From contig CM053144.1 of assembly GCA_028571685.1 (NCBI GenBank), forward strand, positions 99,602,171-99,666,170: a stretch of 64,000 nt of DNA, read 5' to 3'. Below are positions 54,885 through 64,000 of this stretch, piece after piece (position 1 is the first letter of the stretch; each line of letters begins with the position of its first letter). Origin of the DNA: Heterohyrax brucei (Eukaryota; Chordata; Mammalia; Hyracoidea; Procaviidae). The notes beneath the pieces were generated by a model. The model was given only the letters and a program-made list of their open reading frames with translations, had not been told where the DNA came from and made no database searches. Position numbers and translations under genes: made by a program.

Positions 54885-55357
54885 TGACTTAGTCACCTAG
54901 CACTGCTCTAATTGAAATACCACAGTGGATGGCTTTAACAAAGAGAATTTTATTTTCTTACAGAAAAGCAGACTGGAAGTCCAAATTCAGAGCATCAGTT
55001 CTAGGGGAAGCCTTTGTCTGTTGGCTTTGGAGAAAGGTTTTTGTCATCTATTTTCCCCTGGTGGGAGCTTCTGAGACACAGAGACCCTGGGTCCTTTTCA
55101 AAGGATGTGCTCCAGGCACTGCTTTCTTGGTGATACGAGGTCACTCTGCTTGCTTCCCCTTCAAGAAATTGCCTCAAAGCAAAATACAGTCTTACACATT
55201 GAGTCCTGCTCCATCAATACAACTGCCCCCCATCCTCCCTCATTTGTATCATAGAGTCAGGATTTACAACATACAGGAACATCACACCATACCAGGAATC
55301 ATGGCCTAGCCAAATGGCTACACACATTTTTGGGGGGACACAATTCAATCCACGACA
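54885..55357 (-). mobile_element. ERVL-type solo LTR, copy 4
   Basis: 473 bp antisense: the + strand begins 'tgacttagtcacctagcac' and ends 'caattcaatccacgaca'. Perfect 5 bp target duplication 'catgt' at 54880-54884 and 55358-55362. Inserted in the RTE leader: 'gcttgactccacc' before and 'gtcactaagtttgactg' after are contiguous in the RTE. Confidence 0.95.
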
Positions 55358-55395
55358 CATGTCACTAAGTTTGACTGTGCTTTGTGGTGGTCTCA

Positions 55396-56088
55396 GTGGC
55401 ACAAGATTCCCAAAATCCAGGTGACAGTTTCAGCTTTGAGTTTAGGGGAACTTTTCCTTGTGAACTAAGATCCTTAGATAAACAAATCACACAGTTGCAA
55501 CCAGAAAAATTTTAAAATGTTACAAGTGGGTGTAATAGTGAAAATAGCTACTTTCAAACCTATCCCTTAGTTTCCAGACCCAAGTGTTCTGGGGAGGGAA
55601 GAAATAGCACCACGTATTTGTAGCTGATTGTAGAATATATACTGCGTCTTGCAGGAAATCACCCCAGTGTCTCAAACTATTTTCTCCAAGCTCTAGCAGT
55701 AACAGTCTTCAAAAAGGCATTTCACTGTTTTATAAGGCTATGATTGTAGAGCGGTAGGGTAGGTGGTATGTGTCAGGGCTCATGTTTAGATTGCGTTTCT
55801 CAATGCCTCTGGCTCTTAAGGGCTGTAGTTTGAAAAAGTTCCTGACAGTGGAGTGTGACTTAAATTTGACGATCCTTACCTTAACCCTAACTCATCAACA
55901 AACACTCTCCAGTTCATGAAATCCTCTGTAAAATCTTTCTCTAAACCTATCTATGTAGCTGAGTGCAGAAAATCAATTGAAGGAAGGCACATTGGGATCC
56001 CAGAGTCTTCCATGCTTCCCTGCTGACCTCTATCAGACTGTGATATGTTTGTGAAATAAAAAATTTTAAATCATCTTACATGGTATTA
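55396..56088. other. Unannotated DNA
   Basis: Unique sequence; nothing recognised. Confidence 0.45.
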
Positions 56089-56264
56089 AGCAACCCTGGT
56101 GGTCCAGTGATTAAGTGCTCAGTTGCTAACTGAAAGGTCAGTGATTTGAAGATACCAGCTGCTTCACAGTGGAAAGATGTGGCAGTTTCCTTCTATGAAA
56201 ATTTATAGCCTTGCAAACCTTATCAGGCAATTCTACTCTGTCCTGCAGGGTTGCTATGAATCAG

Positions 56265-56914
56265 TGTTATAAACTGAATTGTGTTCCCTAAAAATGTCTG
56301 TCAACTTGGTAGGCCGTGATTCCCAGTATTGTGTGGTTGTCCACCATTTTTTATCTGATGTGATTATCACACGTTTTAGATTTATACTGTCTATGATGTT
56401 AATGATGGAGCTATGCTGGCATAGTGGTTAAGAGCTTGGTTGTTAACTAAAAAGTTGGCAGCTCAAATCCACCAGCTACCCCTTGCAAACCCTACTGGGC
56501 AGTTCTACTGTGTCCTATAGGATCACTATGAGTTGAAACTGACTTGATGGCACCCAACAACATCATGATGTAAATGATCAGAAGTACCTGTGCTAATTAA
56601 GCATGACTCAAGCAGCAGAATTAGGTTGTGTCTTGAGCCAATCTCTTTTGAGACATAAAAAACAGAATTTAGCAGAGAGGAGTGGGACCTTATTATTACC
56701 ATGCACAAACAGCCAGAAGCATAAAATATCCTGGGGTCCCTGTACTGAGAAGCTCCTAGACCAGGGAAATATTGATGACAAGGACTTTCCCCAGGGCCAA
56801 CACACAGAGAAAACCTTCCTCTGAAGCAGACTCCCTGAATTCAGACTTTCAAACTCCTAAACTTGGAGAGGGTAAATTTTTTATTCTCTCATGGTATAAT
56901 TAAGATAATTAAAG
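56265..56914 (+). mobile_element. ERVL-type solo LTR, copy 5, with nested AfroSINE
   Basis: Sense: 'tgttataaactgaattgtgt', 'ctgtcaacttggtaggccgt', 'ggttgtgtcttgagccaatc', 'ctgaagcagactccctgaat'. Flanks 'atcag' and 'agcag' (approximate target duplication within the host SINE). The exact 3' edge is uncertain by a few bases. An AfroSINE lies at 56407-56564. Confidence 0.88.
56407..56564 (+). mobile_element. AfroSINE inside LTR copy 5
   Basis: Sense: 'gctggcatagtggttaagag', 'taactaaaaagttggcagct', 'actatgagttgaaactgact', 'gatggcacccaacaacatc'. 14 bp target duplication 'atgatgttaatgat' (56393-56406) and 'atgatgtaaatgat' (56565-56578), one mismatch. The 3' end 'ggcacccaacaaca' is the RTE-type tail. 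Confidence 0.95.
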
Positions 56915-57059
56915 CAGAATCAACTCAACAGCAATGGGTGGTTTGGTTTATATTACACTAGATTATATTAAACTCTTTCATTTGGGATTATTTGTCACAA
57001 TAGTGAGCCTATCCTCACTGATACATGAAAATATATTAAGTCCGATGCATATGAGTCCA

Positions 57060-57385
57060 CTGCTTCTTTTATTATAAAATCGTATTCTGGAGCAGTGCTG
57101 CTTGGCATACCCTCATGTTGACTAAAGCATTCAGGAAGACCACAGATAGATGGTACTGCTGACAAATCCATTTTGGAATAAGTGTTATTGTATTTAATAA
57201 CAGACTTAGGCTCTTTCCATAGTGACAGCTCCCAAGTGGCTGGCTAATCCAAGTATGGTTCCACATCAGAGGTCAGTGTTGGCATCTGCTGTTGGCAGGC
57301 TGGACACTCAGCAGTGGTGATAGCCAGATCAGCCTTGCTGAGAAGTCCATGCTCTTTGAGCCCATACATAACTTCCTTTCTTGTA
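57060..57385 (-). pseudogene. ERVL-like integrase N-terminal remnant
   Basis: On the minus strand the segment reads 'KADLAITTAECPACQQQ', the second half of the HHCC zinc-binding domain of an ERVL-type integrase (CPACQQQ codons at 57286-57309). Downstream (lower coordinates) a decayed core start is followed by truncation near 57060. Stops and frameshifts abound; no function expected. Confidence 0.75.
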
Positions 57386-57775
57386 TGGCTAGTTTCCTGT
57401 GTCCTCTGTAACAAATTACAACAAAATTATTGACTTAAAACCCTCCTAAGAGGCCAAAAGCCTGAAATCAAGGTGTAAGCAGGACTATGCTCACTGTGGA
57501 AGTTCTAGGGGAGAATCTGTTCCTTGGCTCTTTCACCTTCTTGTGGCTGCCACCATTCCTTGGCTGCAACATTCTTCCCTCTGTCTTCATATCACCTATT
57601 CTGGGTACATAACAAATGTCCTTCTTATGGTGTGTAGTCCACACCTAGATAATCCCAGGTTATCTCATCACCTCAAGATCCTTCTCTTGATCCTATCTAC
57701 AAAGACCTGTGTCCAAATCAGGTAACATTTATGAATTCTACCAGCTAGGACCTCATAGCTTTGTCAGTCCAACAC
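57386..57775 (-). mobile_element. MLT1-like LTR inserted in the ERVL remnant
   Basis: Antisense MaLR LTR: 'tagtttcctgtgtcctctgt', 'taacaaattacaacaaaatt', 'agcctgaaatcaaggtgtaa', 'ctgttccttggctctttcac', 'tctacaaagacctgtgtcca'. Diverged; it lacks the terminal part. Confidence 0.75.
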
Positions 57776-58413
57776 ACATTTTGCTTATTAACCCGCTGAG
57801 CAAGAATAGGGTCAGTAGGGAACAATGATCACTACTATACACGGAAGAGTTCATCCTCCCTATGTTTATTGAGAGCCTTTTCTGCAGTAAGTACCTTTTA
57901 TGAGTATTTACACAGAACACGAATAATGTCACACCCAGAACTTCACAGAACTTGTCACCAATCTTCAATTCAGTTTTACTCATCTGGCCAAAGCATTATC
58001 AACTGGCTAAGAATCAATGTAAATTTATAATTCTTAATTTTTCCTTCCAGGAAAACTGGATAATCAGATATACTGCCCAGAATCCTACTGGTTTGGAAGC
58101 ATTTTCCTTGCATGCATCTTTCAGGGATCCTCCTAAGTTGTAATGCTACCACAGTTCATTTCAGATGATGTTTGCATACTATGTGGAATAATGTATAAAT
58201 CATTTTCTTTTACCAGTCCAGGACCCAGGATAAATCACAATTTATCCAGTAAGAATAAATGGAAATACTTCACTGAGGGCTTACTTATAGAAATGTAGGT
58301 AGAGCTGAAGGAGCTGGTGAGGTTTCCAGAAGCAAGTGAGGCTGTTGAGATCTCTAAGACATAAAGAGTCAAGGGGAGAAAACAGTGTTTCTGGGGCTCG
58401 AGGAGAATTAAAG

Positions 58414-58890
58414 TCATAGAATTAGAAGTACAGCTGCCCAGCAGGAGCTGCGGTTGTGGAGAAAGACAGCTAATATCAGACACACAACACTAAAACAGGG
58501 AGAGAGCATGAAGGATAGCCTCCCCACTCTAATTATCCACCTTTGGATCACCTGTTGGTACACTGGACCCAACTGGAAGGTAGCTGGCAAGGGAGCCAAG
58601 GTGATACAGTCCAGAAGGTTCAGTGCTCCCCATCTCAGGACAAAAAGCAGGGCAGAGTATGGATCAGAGATGTGCACAGAACCACCAGCACAGTCCACTA
58701 GCGTTTCACAGGAACTCTCCTTGAGGCTCTCTGTAGTTTGAGAAAGTGGCAATGCAGCAAGTGTAGGTGTGACGGGGTCTAAAGCGCTGATGATCCTACT
58801 CACCTGTGCTCTCATGACCTTCCACTTGATGATGGAGTGCTCCTGGGCTGTGCGTTTTCTACTTGGTGGATCAGATATCACCCAGTCCAT
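58414..58890 (-). pseudogene. 158-codon open segment in the ERVL remnant
   Basis: An uninterrupted minus-strand frame between the reverse-transcriptase and integrase remnants, in the same orientation as the provirus. By position it should derive from the RNase H or connection part of pol, but I recognise no RNase H residues. A hydrophobic C-terminal part (residues about 118-158, rich in Leu, Val, Cys, Phe) would look membrane-like. It may be a shifted frame or chance. Confidence 0.35.
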
Positions 58891-59329
58891 GATGCACAGC
58901 TCAGGTTACATCATCATTTGATATTTTGTGATCAGATACAAAAGTCTCTACCATGACTCAGAAGCAATCCAGGCTGTATCTCTTCTAACAATAGTTATTT
59001 AAAGGATAGGATATGGTTTTGCATTAGAATCCTTAAAGGGCTGTATGGTAGTTCTGCAACAAAGTGCAAGAGACTTCTACAGATTATTTACTGCCAGACA
59101 CCGTTTGATCTGTTGGATCCTAAGGTCTGAATAGCAGAGTAGCTTGTACTACAATCCAGACTAGTAGCAAAGCTTTATTTACTCTAGACTCTATTCAGAA
59201 TTGGCAGTCTTAGGAGTTACTAGATAAATGAGTCAAAGCAGCAGCATCAAATGTGTATCTTTTGTGTCAGAAGTCCAATGAGATTTATTAATCATCATGC
59301 CTCTTTAATAGCTTAGAGAGCAAAGTGTA

Positions 59330-59900
59330 GGAATTGTTTTCACTGTTGAGGACATGTCTCAACTCGCTGCAGGCCACTAGACTGCCATATTCTTTGTTAA
59401 TGTTGCAGGCCCTTGAATTTACATCTTGTCTCTCCACCCATCGCTGGTACACATGTTCCTTATCAAGGAATCAGCACATGCTACCCCCTATCACAACATC
59501 CAGTCAGCAGATGTCATCCACTTAATGGACCAAAGTGATGCCTTATGGCATAATGAGAAAAAAGAAGGCCTCTGTGGACTATATTATTACAATGTCCTGA
59601 CATAAGACTGTGAAGGAATACAGCTTTCTCTTCCAGGTGAAAGCAAACTACTTCTGCAGTTTCTGCATTAGAAAGAAGGAAAACACATTTAAGTTGTTAG
59701 CTGAATAACAAGTGCCAAAATAATTTTGCTTTACTGTGGTTAACTGACTATTTCTGGGACAGCAACTGAAATTGGGCTTATGATTAAGTTAATGATAATC
59801 AACTGTCATTCTCCAAGATTCGTCCAGTATCTGTTCAGGCCAAACAGGAGAATTAAATAGGGATATGATAAAGTCATAACACCTGAATATTTCAAGCCTT
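59330..59900 (-). pseudogene. ERVL-like reverse transcriptase remnant
   Basis: Minus-strand DNA in the position of the polymerase core. The YxDD box survives as stop-V-D-D: V-D-D codons at 59513-59521, with the Tyr codon changed to TAA at 59522-59524. The flanking minus-strand DNA follows ERVL pol consensus. The active site is destroyed, so the enzyme is dead. Confidence 0.7.
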
Positions 59901-60256
59901 TGGTAGTAGTGTTAATCTCTGACATTCACCCAGGAATGAGGCATTGCTATTGATCTACTGTTTCAAAGGGAGAAGAATTGTTTCAACAGCTTTGAATGAA
60001 CTGTGTATTCAGGAAATGAAGAAAGTAGGTTTGGGTACCCACTAGGCTCACTGTGACATGGACCTAGATCAAAACAACTGCAGTGATCACTTAATCTCCA
60101 TAAACTCCCATATTGACTGGTGACCACTGTAGCAATTTAAATGCCCAGTGATTAGCATCAGCTCAGTGTCAGTGTCCTGGTAACCACCAAAGTCTGGTTA
60201 TTCCCTTTTCCTTTTGGTGAAAGCTAGGAGGATTTGCAGTACATTCTTGTGACACT
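59900..60256 (-). pseudogene. ERVL-like protease remnant
   Basis: Minus-strand region whose DNA matches the ERVL protease block: + strand 'cacctgaatatttcaagcct', 'gtgttaatctctgacattca', 'gggtacccactaggctcact', 'ctccataaactccca'. The catalytic Asp-Thr-Gly reads D-T-D at 60162-60176, so the Gly is lost. Non-functional. Confidence 0.7.
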
Positions 60257-60402
60257 TGAGTTCTGGTGGTACAGTGTTTAAGAGACTGGTCAAAAAGGTC
60301 AGCAGTTTTAATCTACCAGTCACTACTTGGAAACCCTATAGGGAGTTCTACCCTGTCCTATAAGGCTGCTATGAGTTGGACTAGACTCGACAGCAACAGG
60401 CT
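60257..60402 (+). mobile_element. AfroSINE in ERVL remnant
   Basis: Sense: 'tgagttctggtggtacagtg', 'gtcaaaaaggtcagcagttt', 'cctataaggctgctatgagt', 'actagactcgacagcaacag'. Opposite in orientation to the provirus. Confidence 0.93.
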
Positions 60403-61440
60403 TGATGGACTTGTGATGTTACAAGTAAGCTCCTCAAGGGACTCCAAACTTCCATTCATTTAGGAGGCTCTGGGTCTATAAATTGGCTCAGATATGGGCT
60501 GTCTCTCCATTATGGTGACTACTGGCAGACCTGTGTTCATCATATTTAGTTGGTGATGCAGATCAAGTGTTACCTTAACAGATTTGACATTTCAGTCCTT
60601 AGGAATACCATAATAAGCCACAACCACAGATACCTGTGGTCCAGGCCACTTCTAATAACAGCTCTGACTCTGTTGCCTGCAAGTGTAACCGCATCCACTT
60701 TGTCTCTGGCATTCAAGTACTGCCACTTTGCCTTTACAAATCTGTGATGTCTTCATTCTCACAATGGATCTTGTTTTAAGACACCTTAGATCTTCAGTGT
60801 TGTATTGCAGGTACCCAAGGCCAGGAACATTAATATGTGATTTGGGCAGATTCGACAATGGAGGTGCAGTAGGAGCAGTTGTGCTAGTTTTATTGGAGTA
60901 AAGGTGGTAGGCAGGTACAGCGTTTGGTGGCTGCACTGTCTCACGGCACAGTGGCCTCATATAGAGTTTTACACAAAGGTGGCTAGCAGCCAAATACAAG
61001 TGCTCTCAAGGCCAAGTAGGTTATATAACAGAGTATGTTATACTTCTGAATCACTCTCATCTGGAAGGCCTGTGCCTAGCCAAAGCCCTGGGCAAGACAA
61101 CCTTCTATGCTATCCCCTCATGCAGTGAAGGAGTTCTCTGTTCCTTTGTTATTGCCCTTGGCCAAGAATTTAAAACATGAGCTAACTTTATTTCTGTAAA
61201 CTCTGCTGTACATTCAGAAGCAGCCAACCCACTCAAGTCTTAACAATCCTCATTTCCATCACAATAGTGCAATGCAGCAGCCACTTGGTCTGCCAAAGGT
61301 TTGCCTTTGATAGGACACTACTGAACCATAAATGTTAATTTAACTATTTGTGGCATGAAAAACAGTATCCTATTTCCCACTGACCATGATTTTGTCACTG
61401 CTAACTAGGTCAAATGACCAATCCCATATTATTGCCTTAA

Positions 61441-61598
61441 ATCCAGTGCCATCAAGTCTGTTCTGACTCATGGCAACCCTATAGGCCAGAGTAGAACTGC
61501 CCCATAGAGTATCCAAGGAGTGCCTGGTTAATTTGAACTGCCAATCTTTCGATTAGCAGTCACAGCACTTAATCCACTGCACCACCAGGGTTTCCCTA
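61441..61598 (-). mobile_element. AfroSINE
   Basis: Antisense: 'ccagtgccatcaagtctgtt', 'gccagagtagaactgcccca', 'aatctttcgattagcagtca', 'actgcaccaccagggtttcc'. It marks the end of recognisable ERVL sequence. Confidence 0.95.
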
Positions 61599-61694
61599 TT
61601 ACTGCCTTACCGAGTCTATTTTCCTGATCAATTTTTGGTGCTAAACACTGAATTAGTTTTCTGCATAAAACAGGTATTAATCAACATATTTCAA

Positions 61695-61880
61695 GCAGTT
61701 GCTGTTGGGTACCATCAAGTTGATTCTGAATGATAGTGACCCTGTGTGACAGAGTGGACCTAACCAAAAGGGTTTTCATGGCTGTAATCTTATGCAAACA
61801 GATCACAAAGTTTTTCTCCCATGGAGCCACTGAATGTGTTCAGACTGTCCAAATTTCAGTTAGCCAAGGGTGTAAACATC
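61695..61880 (-). mobile_element. AfroSINE, long subtype with RTE-like tail
   Basis: Antisense: 'gctgttgggtaccatcaagt' (the reversed RTE-like tail), 'gggttttcatggctgtaatc', 'ttatgcaaacagatcacaaa' (extra block), 'ttcagttagccaagggtgta'. Confidence 0.85.
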
Positions 61881-62564
61881 AAGCCAGCAAACCTACTTTT
61901 TCCAGCAGTAAGAACTTTAATGAAAAGGATTAGATGCAAGTTTATTGGTAACATAGAGGAATGAAAATCCTGCACCCTTAGTCTTTGACTTCAAATTAAT
62001 GGGATCACATTTGCAGTATAGAGCTACCATAATGCTATCACCATTGCCATGCAGCATTCACAAAACCGGTGCCAAGACAATGAAACATATAGTTCAGTTG
62101 TTGCCAACAGTTATATCTGTGGAAGCCCTCTTACTAATACACTCTGCTACAGAAAGAGGGATGTGCCTGCCTTTCACCCTCAAAACTTTCCCCTGTGAGT
62201 TCTTCACGTTGACAAAGTCTAAATTTGCACCTAGAACTCCAGTCAAAAGAAAATCTGAGAAATGTAACTTTTAGTCCTCCAGACTCTGTAGCAGCGGGGG
62301 AAGAGAAGGGAAGAGAACATCTGAAAGGTGTGGAAATATACTCAGTGTCAAGAAACATCTAGCACATAGACCTAAAGATGGTGATGGATTTTTGAAATAG
62401 TAAATATTTAGAGTATACTCTAAGGGGACAGAAATTTTGTTTCTCAAATTCCTGTCTGCTCTTTTGCTCCATAAAATCCTATATTCCTTTTCTTTCTGGA
62501 GAAAAAAATCAGATACCACTTTTACAAGGAGTGGCCCAAGCTTCCTCCTCCCCCATAAAAAATC
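61881..62564. other. Unannotated DNA
   Basis: Unique sequence. Overlapping short frames (e.g. 62271-62573 minus) have no recognisable domain. Confidence 0.4.
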
Positions 62565-62748
62565 CATTGCCATTGATTCTGACTCATAGCGACCCTATAT
62601 CCACTGCCGTTGAGTCAATTCTGACTCATAGCCACGCTGTGAGACAGAGTAGAACTACCTTCTAAGAGTTTCTAAGGAGCACCTGGCAGACTTGAATCAC
62701 CATCTTTCTGGTTAGCAGACACAGTACTTAACCACTACGCCATCAGGG
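62565..62748 (-). mobile_element. AfroSINE with duplicated 3' end
   Basis: Antisense: 'ccattgccattgattctgac', 'tcatagcgaccctat' is followed at once by 'ccactgccgttgagtcaatt', 'ctgactcatagccacgctg'. The 3' 35-40 bp is present twice in tandem before a single normal body and head ('accactacgccatcagggtt'). Confidence 0.93.
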
Positions 62749-62751
62749 TTT

Positions 62752-62852
62752 TCATAGGACAGGTTAAAACTGCCCTGTAGTTTCCAAGGTGGATTTGAAC
62801 TGCTGACCTTTTGGTTAGCAGCTGAACTCTTAACCACTGTGCCACCAGGATT
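62752..62852 (-). mobile_element. AfroSINE, 3'-shortened
   Basis: Antisense: 'cataggacaggttaaaactg', 'tagtttccaaggtggatttg', 'ccttttggttagcagctgaa', 'gtgccaccaggattcc'. It lacks its 3' end and lies within 5 bp of the previous copy. Confidence 0.92.
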
Positions 62853-63056
62853 CCTACAAGAGCTGATAAAGTAATAATGAAAACAATTCAAGCATAACAA
62901 AAACAATCAAAGGTTGTCGAATAAATGTAACTGACGAACAGTTGTTTTATGATCATGTAAACATCCTTATTTTCAGCGAGAAGTGAAATCAGAAAAACAC
63001 TTGAAATCCAACTGTCTGTACAGCTGATAAAAACCCCTAAAAAAAAAGAAAAACCC

Positions 63057-63213
63057 AAGCCCACTGCCCTTGAGTCAGTTCCAACTCATAGCAACCCTAC
63101 AGGACACAGTAAAACTGCCCCATAGAGTTTCCAAGGAATGCCTGGTGGATGCAAACTGCCAACCTCTTAATTAGCAGCCACAGCACTTAACCGCTATGCC
63201 ACCAGCGTTTTCA
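63057..63213 (-). mobile_element. AfroSINE
   Basis: Antisense, close to consensus: 'gagtcagttccaactcatag', 'caaccctacaggacacagta', 'aaggaatgcctggtggatgc', 'accgctatgccaccagcgtt'. An A-rich stretch precedes it. Confidence 0.95.
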
Positions 63214-64000
63214 AGCTTATATAACCTAACTACACCTTTAAAAAAGTTTTAAATATTGTTATCTTGGTCCCAGATTTGTCAATGAAACTGAAAATACTTG
63301 TCGCCATCAAAGGTGAAGTGAGAATGTTGCTAACATGATGCCACCTACAATGTAGGACTCATGACCTACCCACCCTCTCATTATCAAATAGCTAGGTAAT
63401 CACTCTTCTTGAAAGACTGGTTCTTAGGACAGCTTCCTCCTGGGGAGGAGAAACTTAAATATAACACATCATCAGTGACAGAGAAAGCATGAATTTCAAC
63501 TAGATTGTTTTCTTTCCCGCCCCCCATGGAAAACTCAAAGAAGAAAAATAAAACTGGGAAAACAACTAGCTCAGTTCTCTAAAATTGTGGAAAATGGATT
63601 CAGGAATACCTAGAGACTGTCAAAGCTATGTGGACTGCACACATGGACAGCAAATTACGACTAGATGTCTCTTTACCACCCAGTCTCATATGTAAATTGA
63701 GAAGTACCCAATAATGTCAAAATACCAGCTTTATAGAAATGATCATATTATTTAAGTCTTGCTAGACTTTTAAACTTTTAGCATGGTTTTTAATTGGGAC
63801 ATCATCCCTGTGTAGATGTTCAGCTACAATGCGACCTGATTGCTGCATTAGATTATGGCATTAAGTGCTATGTTTCAACATATATTCACCTTCAAAAACA
63901 ATACTGCAAGAATGCATTCTCTGAGAAGGCTTCACCTATGAGAAATGGAAAAATAGGTAAGTGCAAGTTGAATTTCTACTTAATACCAGATTGAACTCCA
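63214..64000. other. Unannotated DNA to window end
   Basis: Unique sequence. The open frame 63794-63994 has no recognisable domain. No repeat called. Confidence 0.45.

Larger units (their letters stand above)
52825..55395 (-). mobile_element. RTE LINE lacking its 3' end, antisense
   Basis: Starts in the reverse-transcriptase region ('tgaatgcctcttagtctatt', 'ggttcctcatgagcacagtt'), is interrupted by an AfroSINE, continues through the endonuclease region ('tattaactggtcttccttgt', 54567) to the leader, is interrupted by an LTR at 54885-55357, and ends at about 55395. The 3' UTR and tail that should precede 52825 are absent. Confidence 0.88.
56090..56952 (+). mobile_element. AfroSINE, long subtype, split by an LTR
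   Basis: Sense: 'gcaaccctggtggtccagtg' with the extra block 'agatgtggcagtttccttct', up to 'ttgctatgaatcag' (56264). It resumes at 56918 with 'aatcaactcaacagcaatgg' and 'gtggtttggttt'. The LTR between carries its own AfroSINE. Confidence 0.93.
57060..61430 (-). mobile_element. ERVL-like provirus internal remnant, antisense
   Basis: Old endogenous retrovirus of ERVL type, read on the minus strand. From high to low coordinates come a probable gag side (about 60405-61430), the protease site (60162-60176), the reverse-transcriptase core (59513-59524), a region where RNase H is expected, and the integrase zinc-binding part (57286-57309). The spacing fits a pro-RT-RH-IN order once an MLT1-like LTR (57386-57775) is removed. 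An AfroSINE lies at 60257-60402. No LTRs belonging to it are seen at its edges. All frames are broken. Confidence 0.75.

Noticed and set aside
62565..63213. CRISPR-like array of regularly spaced repeats
   Set aside because: The repeats are AfroSINE copies of 100-185 bp with irregular spacing in a mammalian genome.

Overview
This 64 kb window looks like a gene-free stretch of an afrotherian mammal genome, most likely from the elephant lineage. The main evidence is about 35 copies or pieces of a tRNA-derived AfroSINE, plus many pieces of one RTE-type LINE whose 3' end matches the AfroSINE 3' end. Both are hallmarks of Afrotheria; the choice of elephant over hyrax or sirenian is inference from recalled consensus sequences. 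I found no host exon, structural RNA gene or CRISPR array. Every longer open reading frame that I can place lies inside a decayed transposable element or a low-complexity tract.

Layout. 0-4 kb: AfroSINEs, a MIR and L2 pair, and a fold-back element at 3.0-3.55 kb. 4.2-7.5 kb: a 5'-truncated RTE and a solo gammaretrovirus-like LTR, each carrying an AfroSINE. 7.5-9.9 kb: mostly unique DNA with a homeodomain-site-rich stretch and a CTCF-like motif. 9.9-11.8 kb: an L1 3' end followed by a composite mariner derivative. 12-21.5 kb: an LTR inside an AfroSINE, an old L1 with 5' leader, ORF1 and ORF2, an RTE inside that L1, an LTR inside that RTE, and a second RTE. 21.5-28.1 kb: unique DNA, MIRs, an antisense L1 3' UTR, an L1M fragment and a complete but dead mariner. 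28.5-34 kb: SINEs, a pyrimidine-rich tract and L1 fragments. 34.6-40.4 kb: a near-complete RTE split by the second composite mariner (itself split by an L1 with a 15 bp target duplication) and by an oppositely oriented RTE. 40.4-52 kb: MER5-like and MLT1-like relics, many SINEs, a decayed palindrome and unique DNA. 52.2-57 kb: a short RTE derivative, another RTE with an LTR in it, and a SINE-in-LTR-in-SINE nest. 57-61.4 kb: an antisense ERVL-like provirus remnant. 61.4-64 kb: a cluster of same-strand AfroSINEs.

Nothing here works together as a pathway. The history is of successive insertions: MIR, L2 and L1M first, then L1, RTE and mariner, then AfroSINE and the ERVL-type LTRs. The most notable item is a composite mariner-derived element present twice (11.2-11.8 kb and 34.97-36.94 kb) with the same internal junction, which implies that the rearranged form itself was mobile. 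Family names come from recognition of consensus sequence and diagnostic motifs; boundaries without a quoted target duplication are good to about 5-20 bases.
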